Shown one piece after another: positions 47,229-55,943 of a DNA stretch of 64,000 nt. Position 1 is the first letter of the stretch. Each line of letters starts with the position of its first letter. The notes under the pieces are model-generated. The model saw nothing but the letters and a program-made list of their open reading frames with translations, did no database searches and was not told where the DNA came from. The DNA is taken from assembly GCF_009363275.1 (NCBI RefSeq), contig NZ_CP045324.1, forward strand, positions 4,154,001 through 4,218,000, written 5' to 3'. Source of the stretch: Marinobacter sp. THAF197a (GTDB lineage: Bacteria > Pseudomonadota > Gammaproteobacteria > Pseudomonadales > Oleiphilaceae). Position numbers and translations under genes: made by a program.

Positions 47229-49985
47229 TTACTGACAGGCTTCGCAGTCTGGCTCGTCGATGCTGCACACTTGCGGCTGGGGTGCAGCCACCGGGGCACT
47301 CTTTTCGGCGCCGGTGGCACCCAACGAGCGCAGGTAGTAGGTGGTTTTCAAACCGCGTTCCCAGGCCAACTGGTACAGAGCATCCAGTTTCTTGCCGCTG
47401 GGTTCAGCCATGTACAGGTTCAGGCTCTGGGCCTGGTCCAACCATTTCTGGCGTCTTGCCGCGGCCTCTACCAGCCATCTTGGGTCGATTTCGAAGGCGG
47501 TGGCGTAGCGGGCTTTCAGTACCGGTGGGATGCGGTCGATCTGCTGGACGCTGCCGTCGAAGTATTTGAGGTCGTTGACCATCACGTTGTCCCACAGGCC
47601 TTCGGCTTTAAGGTCGCGCACCAGGGAGGGATTGACCACGGTGAATTCGCCAGAGAGGTTCGATTTCACGAACAGGTTCTGGTACGCCGGTTCGATGGAC
47701 TGAGACACACCGACGATGTTGGAGATGGTGGCGGTGGGGGCGATGGCCATGACGTTGCTGTTGCGCATGCCGTGTTTGGCAATCAGCTCGCGCACCGGTG
47801 TCCAGTCCAGGCGGCTGTTGGTGTTGAGCGACAGGTCCCCTTCCCGACGGTTCTCCTTTAACAGGTTGATGGAATCGATGGGTAGGATGCCTTGCTGCCA
47901 GAGGGAGCCTTCGTAGGTTTCATAGGCACCCCGTTCGCCGGCCAGGGTGGCGGAGGCGCGGATGGCGAAGTAGCTGAGTTGTTCCATGGCCACATCAGCA
48001 AACTCGACGGCTTCCGGGCTGGTGTAGGGCAGGCCCAGTTGGTAGAGGGCGTCCTGAAAGCCCATCAGGCCCAGGCCCACGGGGCGGTGTTTGAGGTTGG
48101 AGTTCTTCGCCTGGGGTACGGCGTAGAAGTTGATATCGATGACGTTATCGAGCATGCGAACGGCGGTGGTCACGGTGCGTTCCAGGCGCTGTACGTCCAG
48201 CTCGCCGTTGGCGATGTGGGCGGCCAGGTTGACCGAGCCCAGGTTGCATACGGCGATTTCGTCGGCGCTGGTGTTCAGGGTGATTTCGGTGCACAGGTTG
48301 GAGCTGTGCACCACGCCCTGGTGCTGCTGCGGGGAACGCAGGTTGCAGGGGTCTTTGAAGGTAACCCAGGGGTGGCCGGTTTCAAACAGCACGGTGAGCA
48401 TTTTGCGCCACAGTTGTTTGGCAGGGATTTTCTTGAACAGTTTGATCTTACCCTGCTCCGCCAGCGCTTCGTAATGCTCGTAGCGTTCCCGGAAGGCGTT
48501 GCCGTAAAGGTCGTGCAGGTCTGGCGCATCGCTGGGGGAAAACAGGGTCCAGTCCCGGTCTTCGCGCATGCGTTCGATCAGCAAATCCGGCACCCAGTTG
48601 GCGGTGTTCATGTCGTGGGTGCGGCGGCGTTCGTCGCCGGTGTTTTTGCGCAACTCCAGGAATTCTTCGATGTCCAGATGCCAGCTTTCCAGGTAGGCAC
48701 ACACGGCGCCTTTGCGCTTGCCACCCTGGTTCACCGCCACCGCGGTGTCGTTGACCACTTTCAGGAAGGGCACCACGCCCTGGCTCTGGCCGTTGGTGCC
48801 TTTGATGTGGGAGCCCAGCGCCCGCACCGGGGTCCAGTCGTTGCCCAGGCCGCCAGCCCATTTACTCAACAGGGCGTTGTCTCTGATGGCACCGTAAATG
48901 CCTTCCAGGTCATCGCCGACGGTGGTCAGGTAGCAGGAGGACAACTGGGAATGGCGGGTGCCACTGTTGAACAGCGTGGGTGTGCTGGCCATGTAATCGA
49001 AAGATGACAACAGGTTGTAGAATTCGATGGCGCGGGCATTGGGGTCGTCTTCCCGCAGGGCCAGGCCCATGGCGACTCGCATGAAGAATACCTGGGGCAG
49101 TTCCAGGCGGGCCTTGTTCCAGTGCAGGAAGTAGCGGTCGTACAGGGTTTGCAGGCCGAGGAAACCGAACTGGTGGTCGCGCTCGGGGATGATGGCTGCG
49201 CCCAGGCGTTCCAGGTCAAAGGCGGCCAGGGCTTCGTCCAGCAATTCGTAGCGGATACCGGCGTGGATGAACGCGTTCAGGGCCTGTGGATAAACCTCTG
49301 CCAGCGGCTGGTTGCGGGGCAGGTCCAGGGCCTCAGCCGCTTCCAGGCGAAGCTGTTCCAGCAACAGCCGGGCGGTGACGGCGCTGTAGTCCGGCTCCTG
49401 CTCGATACGGCCACGGGCGGTCATGATCAGGGCGGAGAGCACTTCGGTTTCTGCAATGCCGTCGTACAGGTTGCGCAGGGCTTCGTCGACCAGGGATTCG
49501 CCGTCAATGCCGTCCAGGCCGGTGGCGGCCTGTTCTACCTGCAGCTTCATCAGGCCCAGGTCCAGCGGCGCCACGCTGCCGTCGGCTTTTTTCACGGTCA
49601 GGTGCGGGTGCGCTTCCATGGGCTCTTCGATGGCGCGCTTGCGGGCGTGCTCTTCCCGGTAGAGCACGTAAGCCCGGGCCACCTTTTGCTCTTCGGCCCG
49701 CATCAGGGCCAGTTCCACCTGGTCCTGAATGTCTTCAATATGCACTTTACCGCCGGCTTTCAGGCGCCGGCTGATGGCCTGCACCACCTGTTCGGTGACC
49801 CGATGCACGGCGTCGTTGATGCGGGCCGAACCGGCGGCTTTGTCGCCTTCCACGGCCAGGAACGCTTTGGTCACCGCCACACTGATTTTGGCGGGATTGA
49901 ATCCAACCAGGGTGCCGTTGCGTTTAATAACTTGAAGGGACTGGGTATCGGCGGCCGGGGCTTCGGCCAGAGCGGTGGCAGACAT
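47229..49985 (-). CDS. nrdA: class Ia ribonucleotide reductase alpha subunit
   Basis: A 918-aa catalytic subunit. The N-terminal 230 residues hold two ATP-cone-like regulatory segments (VIKRNGTLVGFNPAKISVAV, then LTVKKADGSVAPLDLGLMKL), longer than the E. coli enzyme. The active site includes SSNLCTEI and CNLGSVNL, and the C-terminal redox pair is in CEACQ. ATG at 49985 has AAGGAGA upstream; the frame is open further but has no better start. A cobalamin riboswitch precedes it, so expression should fall when B12 is abundant. Confidence 0.95.
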   Translation of the reverse strand: MSATALAEAPAADTQSLQVIKRNGTLVGFNPAKISVAVTKAFLAVEGDKAAGSARINDAVHRVTEQVVQAISRRLKAGGKVHIEDIQDQVELALMRAEEQKVARAYVLYREEHARKRAIEEPMEAHPHLTVKKADGSVAPLDLGLMKLQVEQAATGLDGIDGESLVDEALRNLYDGIAETEVLSALIMTARGRIEQEPDYSAVTARLLLEQLRLEAAEALDLPRNQPLAEVYPQALNAFIHAGIRYELLDEALAAFDLERLGAAIIPERDHQFGFLGLQTLYDRYFLHWNKARLELPQVFFMRVAMGLALREDDPNARAIEFYNLLSSFDYMASTPTLFNSGTRHSQLSSCYLTTVGDDLEGIYGAIRDNALLSKWAGGLGNDWTPVRALGSHIKGTNGQSQGVVPFLKVVNDTAVAVNQGGKRKGAVCAYLESWHLDIEEFLELRKNTGDERRRTHDMNTANWVPDLLIERMREDRDWTLFSPSDAPDLHDLYGNAFRERYEHYEALAEQGKIKLFKKIPAKQLWRKMLTVLFETGHPWVTFKDPCNLRSPQQHQGVVHSSNLCTEITLNTSADEIAVCNLGSVNLAAHIANGELDVQRLERTVTTAVRMLDNVIDINFYAVPQAKNSNLKHRPVGLGLMGFQDALYQLGLPYTSPEAVEFADVAMEQLSYFAIRASATLAGERGAYETYEGSLWQQGILPIDSINLLKENRREGDLSLNTNSRLDWTPVRELIAKHGMRNSNVMAIAPTATISNIVGVSQSIEPAYQNLFVKSNLSGEFTVVNPSLVRDLKAEGLWDNVMVNDLKYFDGSVQQIDRIPPVLKARYATAFEIDPRWLVEAAARRQKWLDQAQSLNLYMAEPSGKKLDALYQLAWERGLKTTYYLRSLGATGAEKSAPVAAPQPQVCSIDEPDCEACQ

Positions 49986-50048
49986 GGGGCTTCTCCTTGT
50001 GCACGCGTTGTTAGTGCAACCTTCGCGTTCACAGGAGAAAAGACTTTC

Positions 50049-50142
50049 TGGCCACGGACGACACGGACTTTCACGGACAAAAAATGGGGCTGCCATCTTT
50101 TGAATATTTGTAGTCCGTGGGTGTCCGTGTCGTCCGTGGCCA
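50049..50142. repeat. inverted repeat in the nrdA leader
   Basis: A perfect 20-bp pair (50049-50068 with 50123-50142, TGGCCACGGACGACACGGAC) with an inner CACGGAC/GTCCGTG stem. It lies between the riboswitch and the nrdA ATG. CACGGAC-rich elements of this kind seem to be dispersed repeats in related genomes. Confidence 0.85.
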
Positions 50143-50184
50143 ATAATCCTTACCTGCTCACCTTGAAACGCGAAGGTGCAGTGT

Positions 50185-50345
50185 CTATCCCTGGCAGGTC
50201 TTCGGACTCAGGGGCGTGAACCTGTTGGTTCGGCCTTGCGTGGCGACTTCCCGGCGCTTGCCAGTGTCTTGATGCCACGCTCGTTCCCCAATACCGCTGC
50301 GCGTCAGTTCCGGATTCTCACCGGATTCCCGACTACCTTTATGTC
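50185..50345 (-). promoter_or_regulatory. cobalamin riboswitch upstream of nrdAB
   Basis: On the minus strand the conserved elements appear in order: GGGAATCCGGTGAGAATCCG, AACTGACGCGCAGCGGTA, GACACTGGC, GGGAAGTCGCCACGCAAGG and the B12 box AGTCCGAAGACCTGCC (plus 50193-50208). Order and spacing match the adenosylcobalamin aptamer. It precedes nrdA by about 200 bases. Confidence 0.93.
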
Positions 50346-50396
50346 TGAAGTGATCAGAGAATGATCACAACATATGGTAGTCAACCAAGGATTTGG

Positions 50397-50427
50397 TCAC
50401 TATATACGGACTAATAGCCACTGACAA
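50397..50427 (-). promoter_or_regulatory. putative nrdAB promoter with NrdR-like box
   Basis: Minus strand TTGTCA (plus 50422-50427), 17 bases, TATAGT (plus 50399-50404). The -10 overlaps TCACTATATACGGACT (50397-50412), which matches 11 of 16 positions of the NrdR consensus. A weaker candidate second box lies about 30 bases downstream (50367-50382). Confidence 0.5.
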
Positions 50428-50489
50428 GGCACTTTATTGCAGGCCCGCTGTCTGCCACTGCAGTGGCCCGAAAACAAAAGGACAAGTCT

Positions 50490-51215
50490 ATGAAGCGTTC
50501 ATCACTGGCAGTCACTGCATGGGTGTTGGCTCTGCTATTGGCCAGCCCGGCGATGATGGCGCAGGCGCCTTTACTGCAACCCTTCTCCACCATGAGTTCA
50601 TTATCTGATGGTTGGGAACCTCTGGAATTTCCCAGAATCGACCGGCACACGCGCTACGAGCTGGTCACGGACGACGGTGTTCAGGTGGTCAAGGCGACTG
50701 CTGATAACAGCGCCTCCGGCCTAATTGCCCGATTGTCGTTAGAACCCGGCGAATCGCTGATTCTGCGCTGGCAATGGAAGGTGTCCAATGTGTTCGACCA
50801 GGGTGATGCCCGGAAAAAGTCCGGCGACGACTACCCGGCGCGAATCTACGTGGCCTTTGAATTTCAGCCCGACAAAGCAGGCTTCTTTGAACGGGCCAAG
50901 CGCAAAACCGTGGAGGTGATGTTTGGCGAGTCCCTGCCGGGTAATGCCCTGAACTACATCTGGGCCAACCGGCTACCAGAGCAATCCATTGTCGCCAATG
51001 CCTTCACCGACCAGACCATGATGGTGGCGGTCAATTCCGGCCCGGAGCAAACCGGGGAGTGGGTCACCGTGGAACGGGATATTGTGGCGGATTACCGGGA
51101 AGCGTTCGGGGAGAACCCCCCGCGCATTGTTGGCGTGGCCATCATGTCGGATGCGGATAATACCGGTGAACGGGCAACAGCGTGGTATCGGGATCTGGTG
51201 CTTGAGCAGCCCTGA
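50490..51215 (+). CDS. DUF3047 exported protein
   Basis: A 241-aa protein with a signal peptide (about 1-25, ending MMAQA) and a DUF3047 domain: LILRWQWKVSN, GDDYPARIYVAFEF, LNYIWANRLP and VAIMSDADNTGE. ATG at 50490 has AGGA upstream; an in-frame GTG at 50463 is less likely. Function of DUF3047 unknown; probably periplasmic. It is divergent from the nrdA transcript. Confidence 0.82.
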   Translation: MKRSSLAVTAWVLALLLASPAMMAQAPLLQPFSTMSSLSDGWEPLEFPRIDRHTRYELVTDDGVQVVKATADNSASGLIARLSLEPGESLILRWQWKVSNVFDQGDARKKSGDDYPARIYVAFEFQPDKAGFFERAKRKTVEVMFGESLPGNALNYIWANRLPEQSIVANAFTDQTMMVAVNSGPEQTGEWVTVERDIVADYREAFGENPPRIVGVAIMSDADNTGERATAWYRDLVLEQP

Positions 51216-51232
51216 ATGGCGTATCGAAAAAA

Positions 51233-51249
51233 GGCCCCGTATCGGGGCC
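51233..51249 (-). terminator. Rho-independent terminator after fmdB
   Basis: GGCCCCG (51233-51239) pairs with CGGGGCC (51243-51249). On the minus strand the stem is followed by TTTTTT. It ends the amide-utilisation gene cluster and may also serve the convergent DUF3047 gene. Confidence 0.85.
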
Positions 51250-51275
51250 AAACACGTGAAACGTCGAATCGGTTG

Positions 51276-51629
51276 TCAGTGGCTGATCATCCACGGCCGC
51301 ATCGAGGGAAACATTTTCTTACCGTCTGCGGTGTAGAACAGCATGGATTTGCCCGGCTTCGGTGAGCCGCAACCACAACTTCGGCTGTGTTCCTTGTCGT
51401 GTGCCCTGCGATCGGCAGTCGAAAACACTGGTTCGTGTTTCGAGCGCTCGTTCCGGTCCTGAGCCGATCGTTTGGCCGGGTCCATGGCGGCAATCTCCGG
51501 GGGCAGCACTATGACTCGGGGTGACAGCGCCTGACAGGTCGGGCACTCCGCCGGCTTGGCACAGTCTTCCATGGTGGCCAGCTGGTGGAACAACCCGTGT
51601 TCCCGACATTTGTAGTCATACACAGGCAT
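51276..51629 (-). CDS. fmdB: FmdB-family zinc-ribbon protein
   Basis: A 117-aa protein starting MPVYDYKCREHGLFHQLATM with CxxC motifs (AECPTCQ) typical of the FmdB zinc-ribbon regulatory family. It has an extended C-terminal tail with CGCG. In the methylotroph operon from which the name derives, FmdB is proposed to regulate formamidase genes. It lies 5 bases after fmdA. Confidence 0.85.
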   Translation of the reverse strand: MPVYDYKCREHGLFHQLATMEDCAKPAECPTCQALSPRVIVLPPEIAAMDPAKRSAQDRNERSKHEPVFSTADRRAHDKEHSRSCGCGSPKPGKSMLFYTADGKKMFPSMRPWMISH

Positions 51630-51634
51630 GTCGG

Positions 51635-52867
51635 TTACTCCTTGTCTTTCGACAGGGGCACGTCCATGCCGCCACTGACTTTCTTCTGTGGGCCATCCGC
51701 TGACGGGTTGATGTCGAAATCAAAGATGCCGGTTGGCAGCCAGAGCGTTGCACAGGCGTTGGGAATATCAACCACACCGCTGATATGCCCCTCCACCGGC
51801 GCACACCCAAGGATCGCGTAAGCCTGTGCCCTGCTGTAGCCGAACTTGGTCATGTATTCGATGGCATTCAGGCAGGCCTGGCGATAGGCCACATGCACGT
51901 CCAGATAGTGCTGGCCGCCCTCTTCATCCACCGAGATGCCCTCAAAGATCACATAATCGTCGTAGCGGGGCTTGATGGGGCTGGGCTTGAACACCGGGTT
52001 CTTGATGCCGTATTTTCGCACGCCGTCTTTGATCAGGTTCACCCGCAAGTGAATCCAGCCGGCCATTTCGATGGCCCCACAGAACGTAATCTCACCATCA
52101 CCCTGGCTGAAGTGCAGGTCGCCCACAGACAGTCCCGCGCCGTCTACGTAAACCGGAAAATACACTTTGGAGCCACGGGAAAGATCCTTGATGTCGCAGT
52201 TGCCACCATGCTCCCTCGGTGGCACGGTTCGCGCGGCCTCAGCGCCAGCCGCCTTGGCCGCGTCCCCTCTCATCTGGCCCATGTGGGCCGTTTCGCCGTT
52301 AGGCAGAGTAGCCAACTCCGGCACACGGTCAGGGTCCGTTGCTACCAGGCCCGCTTCCCGCTTGTTCCATGTATCCAGAAGTTCCTTGGAAGGCAGGCAA
52401 CCAATCAGCCCTGGATGTATCAACCCGGCAAACTCCACGTTAGGAATGTGCCGGGACTTGGTGAACATGCCGTTGAAGTCCCAGATTGATTTCTGGGCTT
52501 CGGGGAAATGTTCCGTCAGAAAGCCACCGCCGTTCTGCTTGGAGAAGAAACCGTTGAAGCCCCACTGGCTCTCCTCAAACGTACCTATGTCCAGAATGTC
52601 GACTTCCAGCAGGTCACCCGGCTCTGCGCCTTCCACACCAATCGGACCCGACAGGAAGTGCACCTGGCTGAGATCCACATCGCGCACGTCGTCGGCGCTG
52701 TCGTTGTTCTTGATCTGGCCGCCGGTCCAGTCGTAGCACTCCACGATGAAGTCATCGCCGGGTTTGACGGTGGCCACCAGGGGAATGTCCGGGTGCCAGC
52801 GGTTGTGAATCTTGTCGTTCTCGTAGGCAGACTTGTTCAGATCGATCTTGATGATGGTTTCAGCCAT
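51635..52867 (-). CDS. fmdA: formamidase (acetamidase/formamidase family)
   Basis: A 410-aa cytoplasmic amidase of the FmdA/AmdA family (KPGDDFIVECYDWTGGQIKN, FPVYVDGAGLSVGDLHFSQG, DVHVAYRQACLNAIEYM). It hydrolyses formamide or short amides to ammonia and a carboxylate. Full length. A gap of 101 bases before it contains a copy of the 20-bp CCTACGTCATTyGACGyATT motif, so it may have its own promoter within the cluster. Confidence 0.92.
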   Translation of the reverse strand: MAETIIKIDLNKSAYENDKIHNRWHPDIPLVATVKPGDDFIVECYDWTGGQIKNNDSADDVRDVDLSQVHFLSGPIGVEGAEPGDLLEVDILDIGTFEESQWGFNGFFSKQNGGGFLTEHFPEAQKSIWDFNGMFTKSRHIPNVEFAGLIHPGLIGCLPSKELLDTWNKREAGLVATDPDRVPELATLPNGETAHMGQMRGDAAKAAGAEAARTVPPREHGGNCDIKDLSRGSKVYFPVYVDGAGLSVGDLHFSQGDGEITFCGAIEMAGWIHLRVNLIKDGVRKYGIKNPVFKPSPIKPRYDDYVIFEGISVDEEGGQHYLDVHVAYRQACLNAIEYMTKFGYSRAQAYAILGCAPVEGHISGVVDIPNACATLWLPTGIFDFDINPSADGPQKKVSGGMDVPLSKDKE

Positions 52868-52961
52868 AACGGGCGCTCCTTGGGTTTGGCTTGCACGGTT
52901 AAGTCACAGCTTTACTATCGGAGATCCCGCGCCGGGCAGGTATTCGCGAAATGGCCCCGGT

Positions 52962-52982
52962 GCCTACGTCATTCGACGTATT
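52962..52982 (-). promoter_or_regulatory. candidate operator upstream of fmdA
   Basis: CCTACGTCATTCGACGTATT (plus strand), about 95 bases upstream of the fmdA ATG and overlapping the end of the ClpB-like gene. A near-identical copy is found upstream of urtA at 60313. Confidence 0.5.
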
Positions 52983-54012
52983 GGCGAACGCTGACCGTGT
53001 GTTTATCCACATCGGCCTCAAACCGCTGGCACTCCGGATGGGCCAGCAACGCCCGCGCAACCGCCGGCTCCAGGCGCTGGCGAAACGCCCGTAACATCTC
53101 CCGTGCGCCATAACGGCTGTCGTAGCCTCGGCAGAGCTCCCGGCGCAGGTTCTGGGACAGGGTCAGTTCTGCATTTTTTCGGGCCAGGCGTTTGTTCAGC
53201 CCCGCCAGCTCGATATCCAACAGCGCGTCCAGCCAGTTGTCGGTGAGGCTGTTGTAACTCAGTATCTGGTCAATCCGGTTGAGAAACTCCGGGTCGAAAT
53301 GGCGCCGAAGCGCGGCATCCCGAATGGTTTCGCCAGAGCCGGGTGACAGCCCCAGCCATCGCCGCCAGCCTCGCTGATAACGGTGATGGTGAGCCTCCGC
53401 CTCCAGCGCGCCGGCGTTACTGGTCATAAAGATCAGGGTATTGCGGAAGTCGATTTCCCGATTGCCGGAGGGGAACACCAGCCGGCCAGTATCCAACACA
53501 TTCAGCAGGGTGCGGACCACTTCTTTGCTGGCCTTTTCAATCTCGTCGAACAGCACGATGCCGGGTTTGCTGAACGAGCCCTGAACCTTGTCCAGATCGA
53601 ACAGGCTATGGCCTTCCTTGCTGCCCACGTAACCCGGCGGTGCGCCGGTGAGCGCCGCCGAATAATGTTCCTGTGCCAGGGTATTCATGTCGATGCGGCA
53701 CAGGCCATCGCGGTGGCCATGAATGGCCTCGGCAATCAGCCTTACGGTCTCGGTTTTGCCCACACCGGTCGGGCCAAGAAACAGGTGCACCGCCAGCGGC
53801 CGATTGTCCTCACCGATGTCGGCTTTTACCCGCACCAGCATCGACTCCATCGCCGTGAGCGCCTCGTCCTGGCCCACAATGTTTGCTCGCAAACGGGCCA
53901 TCACAGCCTCAGGCTCGAAGCGAAACCGGGAAGCACGAACCGGGCCTGAGGCGGCCCGGTTCTTGTCATTGGTCTCCCGGTTGGCTTCCAGCCGTTCATT
54001 GATAAACGGCAT
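52969..54012 (-). CDS. single-AAA ClpB/ClpA-like ATPase
   Basis: A 347-aa protein with one AAA+ module of the ClpA/B D2 type: Walker A GPTGVGKTE, Walker B IVLFDEIEK, sensor regions and the C-terminal small domain (DSRYGAREMLRAF). It lacks the N-domain and D1 of ClpB, so it is not a classic disaggregase. Similar AAA proteins appear beside amidase/formamidase genes, possibly aiding assembly or metal loading; this role is an inference. Confidence 0.82.
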   Translation of the reverse strand: MPFINERLEANRETNDKNRAASGPVRASRFRFEPEAVMARLRANIVGQDEALTAMESMLVRVKADIGEDNRPLAVHLFLGPTGVGKTETVRLIAEAIHGHRDGLCRIDMNTLAQEHYSAALTGAPPGYVGSKEGHSLFDLDKVQGSFSKPGIVLFDEIEKASKEVVRTLLNVLDTGRLVFPSGNREIDFRNTLIFMTSNAGALEAEAHHHRYQRGWRRWLGLSPGSGETIRDAALRRHFDPEFLNRIDQILSYNSLTDNWLDALLDIELAGLNKRLARKNAELTLSQNLRRELCRGYDSRYGAREMLRAFRQRLEPAVARALLAHPECQRFEADVDKHTVSVRQYVE

Positions 54013-54027
54013 CTGTGCCTCCCGGGC

Positions 54028-55074
54028 TTAAGCCTCTGCGGATTTTTCCTTACCGTCAAACGGCAGCTCGCCCACCGGGCACTCAGCCGTGCCCACGGTT
54101 TTGCGGGTCATGGCTTCGACATTCTCCTGCGCCTTCTGCGCATCCATCACCCAGGTGCGGTAGAACTCAAACGGGCAATCGGCAATGCCCTTGTCGCCGT
54201 CACCGGAGGCATGCACACCGGTGTAGCCCCGGTGCAGAAGCTTGAACAAGTGGTTCTGGGACTGGTCGTTGGCCCGGGCATCACGAATCTGGCTGACCGA
54301 GAGCTGGGCGTACTGCACCCCCATATCCTCCTCACCGCACTCACCCAGGGTGCGGCCATCAAAGCCGATGATAGCGGAGTGCCCGAAGTAGGAGTAAACG
54401 CCATCAAAACCACTGGCGTTGGCCACTGCCACATAGCAGTTATTGGCCCAGGCCATGCTCTTGGCCATCATGATCTGCTGCTCCTTGGCCGGGTACATAT
54501 AGCCCTGGCAGCGCACAATCAGCTCCGCACCCTTCATGGCACAATCCCGCCAGATCTCCGGATAGTTGCCATCGTCACAGATGATCAGACTGATCTTCAT
54601 CCCCTTGGGGCCCTCAGTCACATAGGTGGTGTCGCCGGGGTACCAGCCCTCAATCGGACACCAGGGAATGCACTTGCGGTACTTCTGAACAATCTCGCCT
54701 TCATTGTTGATCAACACCAGCGTGTTGTAAGGCGCCTTGTTGGGGTGATCCTCATGCCGCTCCCCGGTCAGGGAAAACACCCCCCAGGTATTGGCCTCAC
54801 GACACGCCGCCGAGAAAATCGCCGTCTCGTCGCCTGGGATGGCTGCAGCGGTGTCCATCATCTCGTCGTTGTCGTACATGATCCCCATGGTGCTGTATTC
54901 CGGAAACACCACCAGATCCATACCCGGCAGCCCCACCTTCATACCTTTGATCATGTCCGCAATCTTACGCGCGTTGTCCAGCACCTCGGCCTTGCTGTGC
55001 AGCCGAGGCATCTTGTAGTTCACCACCGCCACACCGACGGTATCGTTACTGCTGGAAATATCACCATGTCTCAT
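54028..55074 (-). CDS. amiE: aliphatic amidase
   Basis: A 348-aa nitrilase-superfamily amidase, nearly colinear with Pseudomonas AmiE from the first residues (MRHGDISSSNDTVGVAVVNY). The catalytic Glu is in VFPEYS, Lys in QKYRKC and Cys in IICDDGN, at the expected positions near 59, 134 and 166. It hydrolyses acetamide, propionamide and similar to ammonia and acids in the cytoplasm. The gene lies between the transporter genes and the AAA/fmdA genes. Confidence 0.95.
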   Translation of the reverse strand: MRHGDISSSNDTVGVAVVNYKMPRLHSKAEVLDNARKIADMIKGMKVGLPGMDLVVFPEYSTMGIMYDNDEMMDTAAAIPGDETAIFSAACREANTWGVFSLTGERHEDHPNKAPYNTLVLINNEGEIVQKYRKCIPWCPIEGWYPGDTTYVTEGPKGMKISLIICDDGNYPEIWRDCAMKGAELIVRCQGYMYPAKEQQIMMAKSMAWANNCYVAVANASGFDGVYSYFGHSAIIGFDGRTLGECGEEDMGVQYAQLSVSQIRDARANDQSQNHLFKLLHRGYTGVHASGDGDKGIADCPFEFYRTWVMDAQKAQENVEAMTRKTVGTAECPVGELPFDGKEKSAEA

Positions 55075-55126
55075 TCTGCTTGCTCCTCACCGCATAGCGG
55101 TTGTCACCCATGTCCGGGCCGATGGG

Positions 55127-55220
55127 GCGGGGGCAGCCTTCCGAAACCGTATGCGCCAGGGATGGCGCATCCGAGCCTACATGGACGTATTCACGGCGTG
55201 TTTCGGAAGGCTGCCCCCGC
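55127..55220. repeat. long inverted repeat between urtE and amiE
   Basis: A perfect 21-bp pair (55127-55147 with 55200-55220) encloses ATGCGCCA/TGGCGCAT (55151-55158, 55163-55170). Two-level architecture as at 47074-47183. It could separate expression of the transporter from the amidase. Confidence 0.87.
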
Positions 55221-55247
55221 CTCAGCGGCTTGCACCAAACCCCAGAA

Positions 55248-55943
55248 TTAAACAGCCAGATAACTGGCAATCTTGTCCTGATCCGCCTCCTCCCGAAGCT
55301 CCTCGTGAACAATCTCCCCCTTCTCGATCACCAGAATCCGGTCCGCCGCATCCATCACAAAACTCAACACCTGCTCCGACACCACAATCGACAACCCTCG
55401 CTCATCGCGAATCCGCCGAAGAGTCTTGGCAATGTCCTTGATGATGTTGGGCTGAATACCCTCGGTTGGTTCATCCAGCAGCAACACCTTGGGCCGGGTG
55501 GCCAGCGCTCGGGCAATCGCCAGCTGTTGCTGCTGTCCACCAGACAGGTTGCCGCCCCGGCGATGCAGCATTTCCTTCAGCACCGGAAACAGCTCATAAA
55601 GATCCTCCGGTATCTTCTTCTCGCCCACCGCCGCCAGGCCGGTCTCAATGTTCTCCTTCACGGTAAGAGTCGGAAAAATCATCCGGCCCTGGGGTACGAA
55701 GCCGATCCCTGCCCTCACCCGCTGGAAACTCTTAAGGTTGGAAAGATCCGCACCATCCAGCAGGAGCTGCCCACCTCCGGTCGGCGTCATACCCACCAGG
55801 GACTTCATCAACGTGGTCTTGCCCATACCATTGCGGCCAACCACGGCAACGATCTCATTCCTGCCAATCTCAAGGTCCAGGTTCTCAATGATGTTGCTCT
55901 GGCCGTAGGCCACCGAATGTTGTTTGACGCTCAGCATGATCAA
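55248..55943 (-). CDS. urtE: urea/short-chain amide ABC transporter ATPase UrtE
   Basis: A 231-aa ABC ATPase of the LivF/UrtE type: Walker A GRNGMGKTT, signature LSGGQQQQLA, Walker B VLLLDEPTEGIQPN (typical UrtE sequence). It powers uptake with UrtD. It starts within the last bases of urtD (4-base overlap). The substrate could be urea or, given the neighbouring amidases, short-chain amides. Confidence 0.92.
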   Translation of the reverse strand: MIMLSVKQHSVAYGQSNIIENLDLEIGRNEIVAVVGRNGMGKTTLMKSLVGMTPTGGGQLLLDGADLSNLKSFQRVRAGIGFVPQGRMIFPTLTVKENIETGLAAVGEKKIPEDLYELFPVLKEMLHRRGGNLSGGQQQQLAIARALATRPKVLLLDEPTEGIQPNIIKDIAKTLRRIRDERGLSIVVSEQVLSFVMDAADRILVIEKGEIVHEELREEADQDKIASYLAV

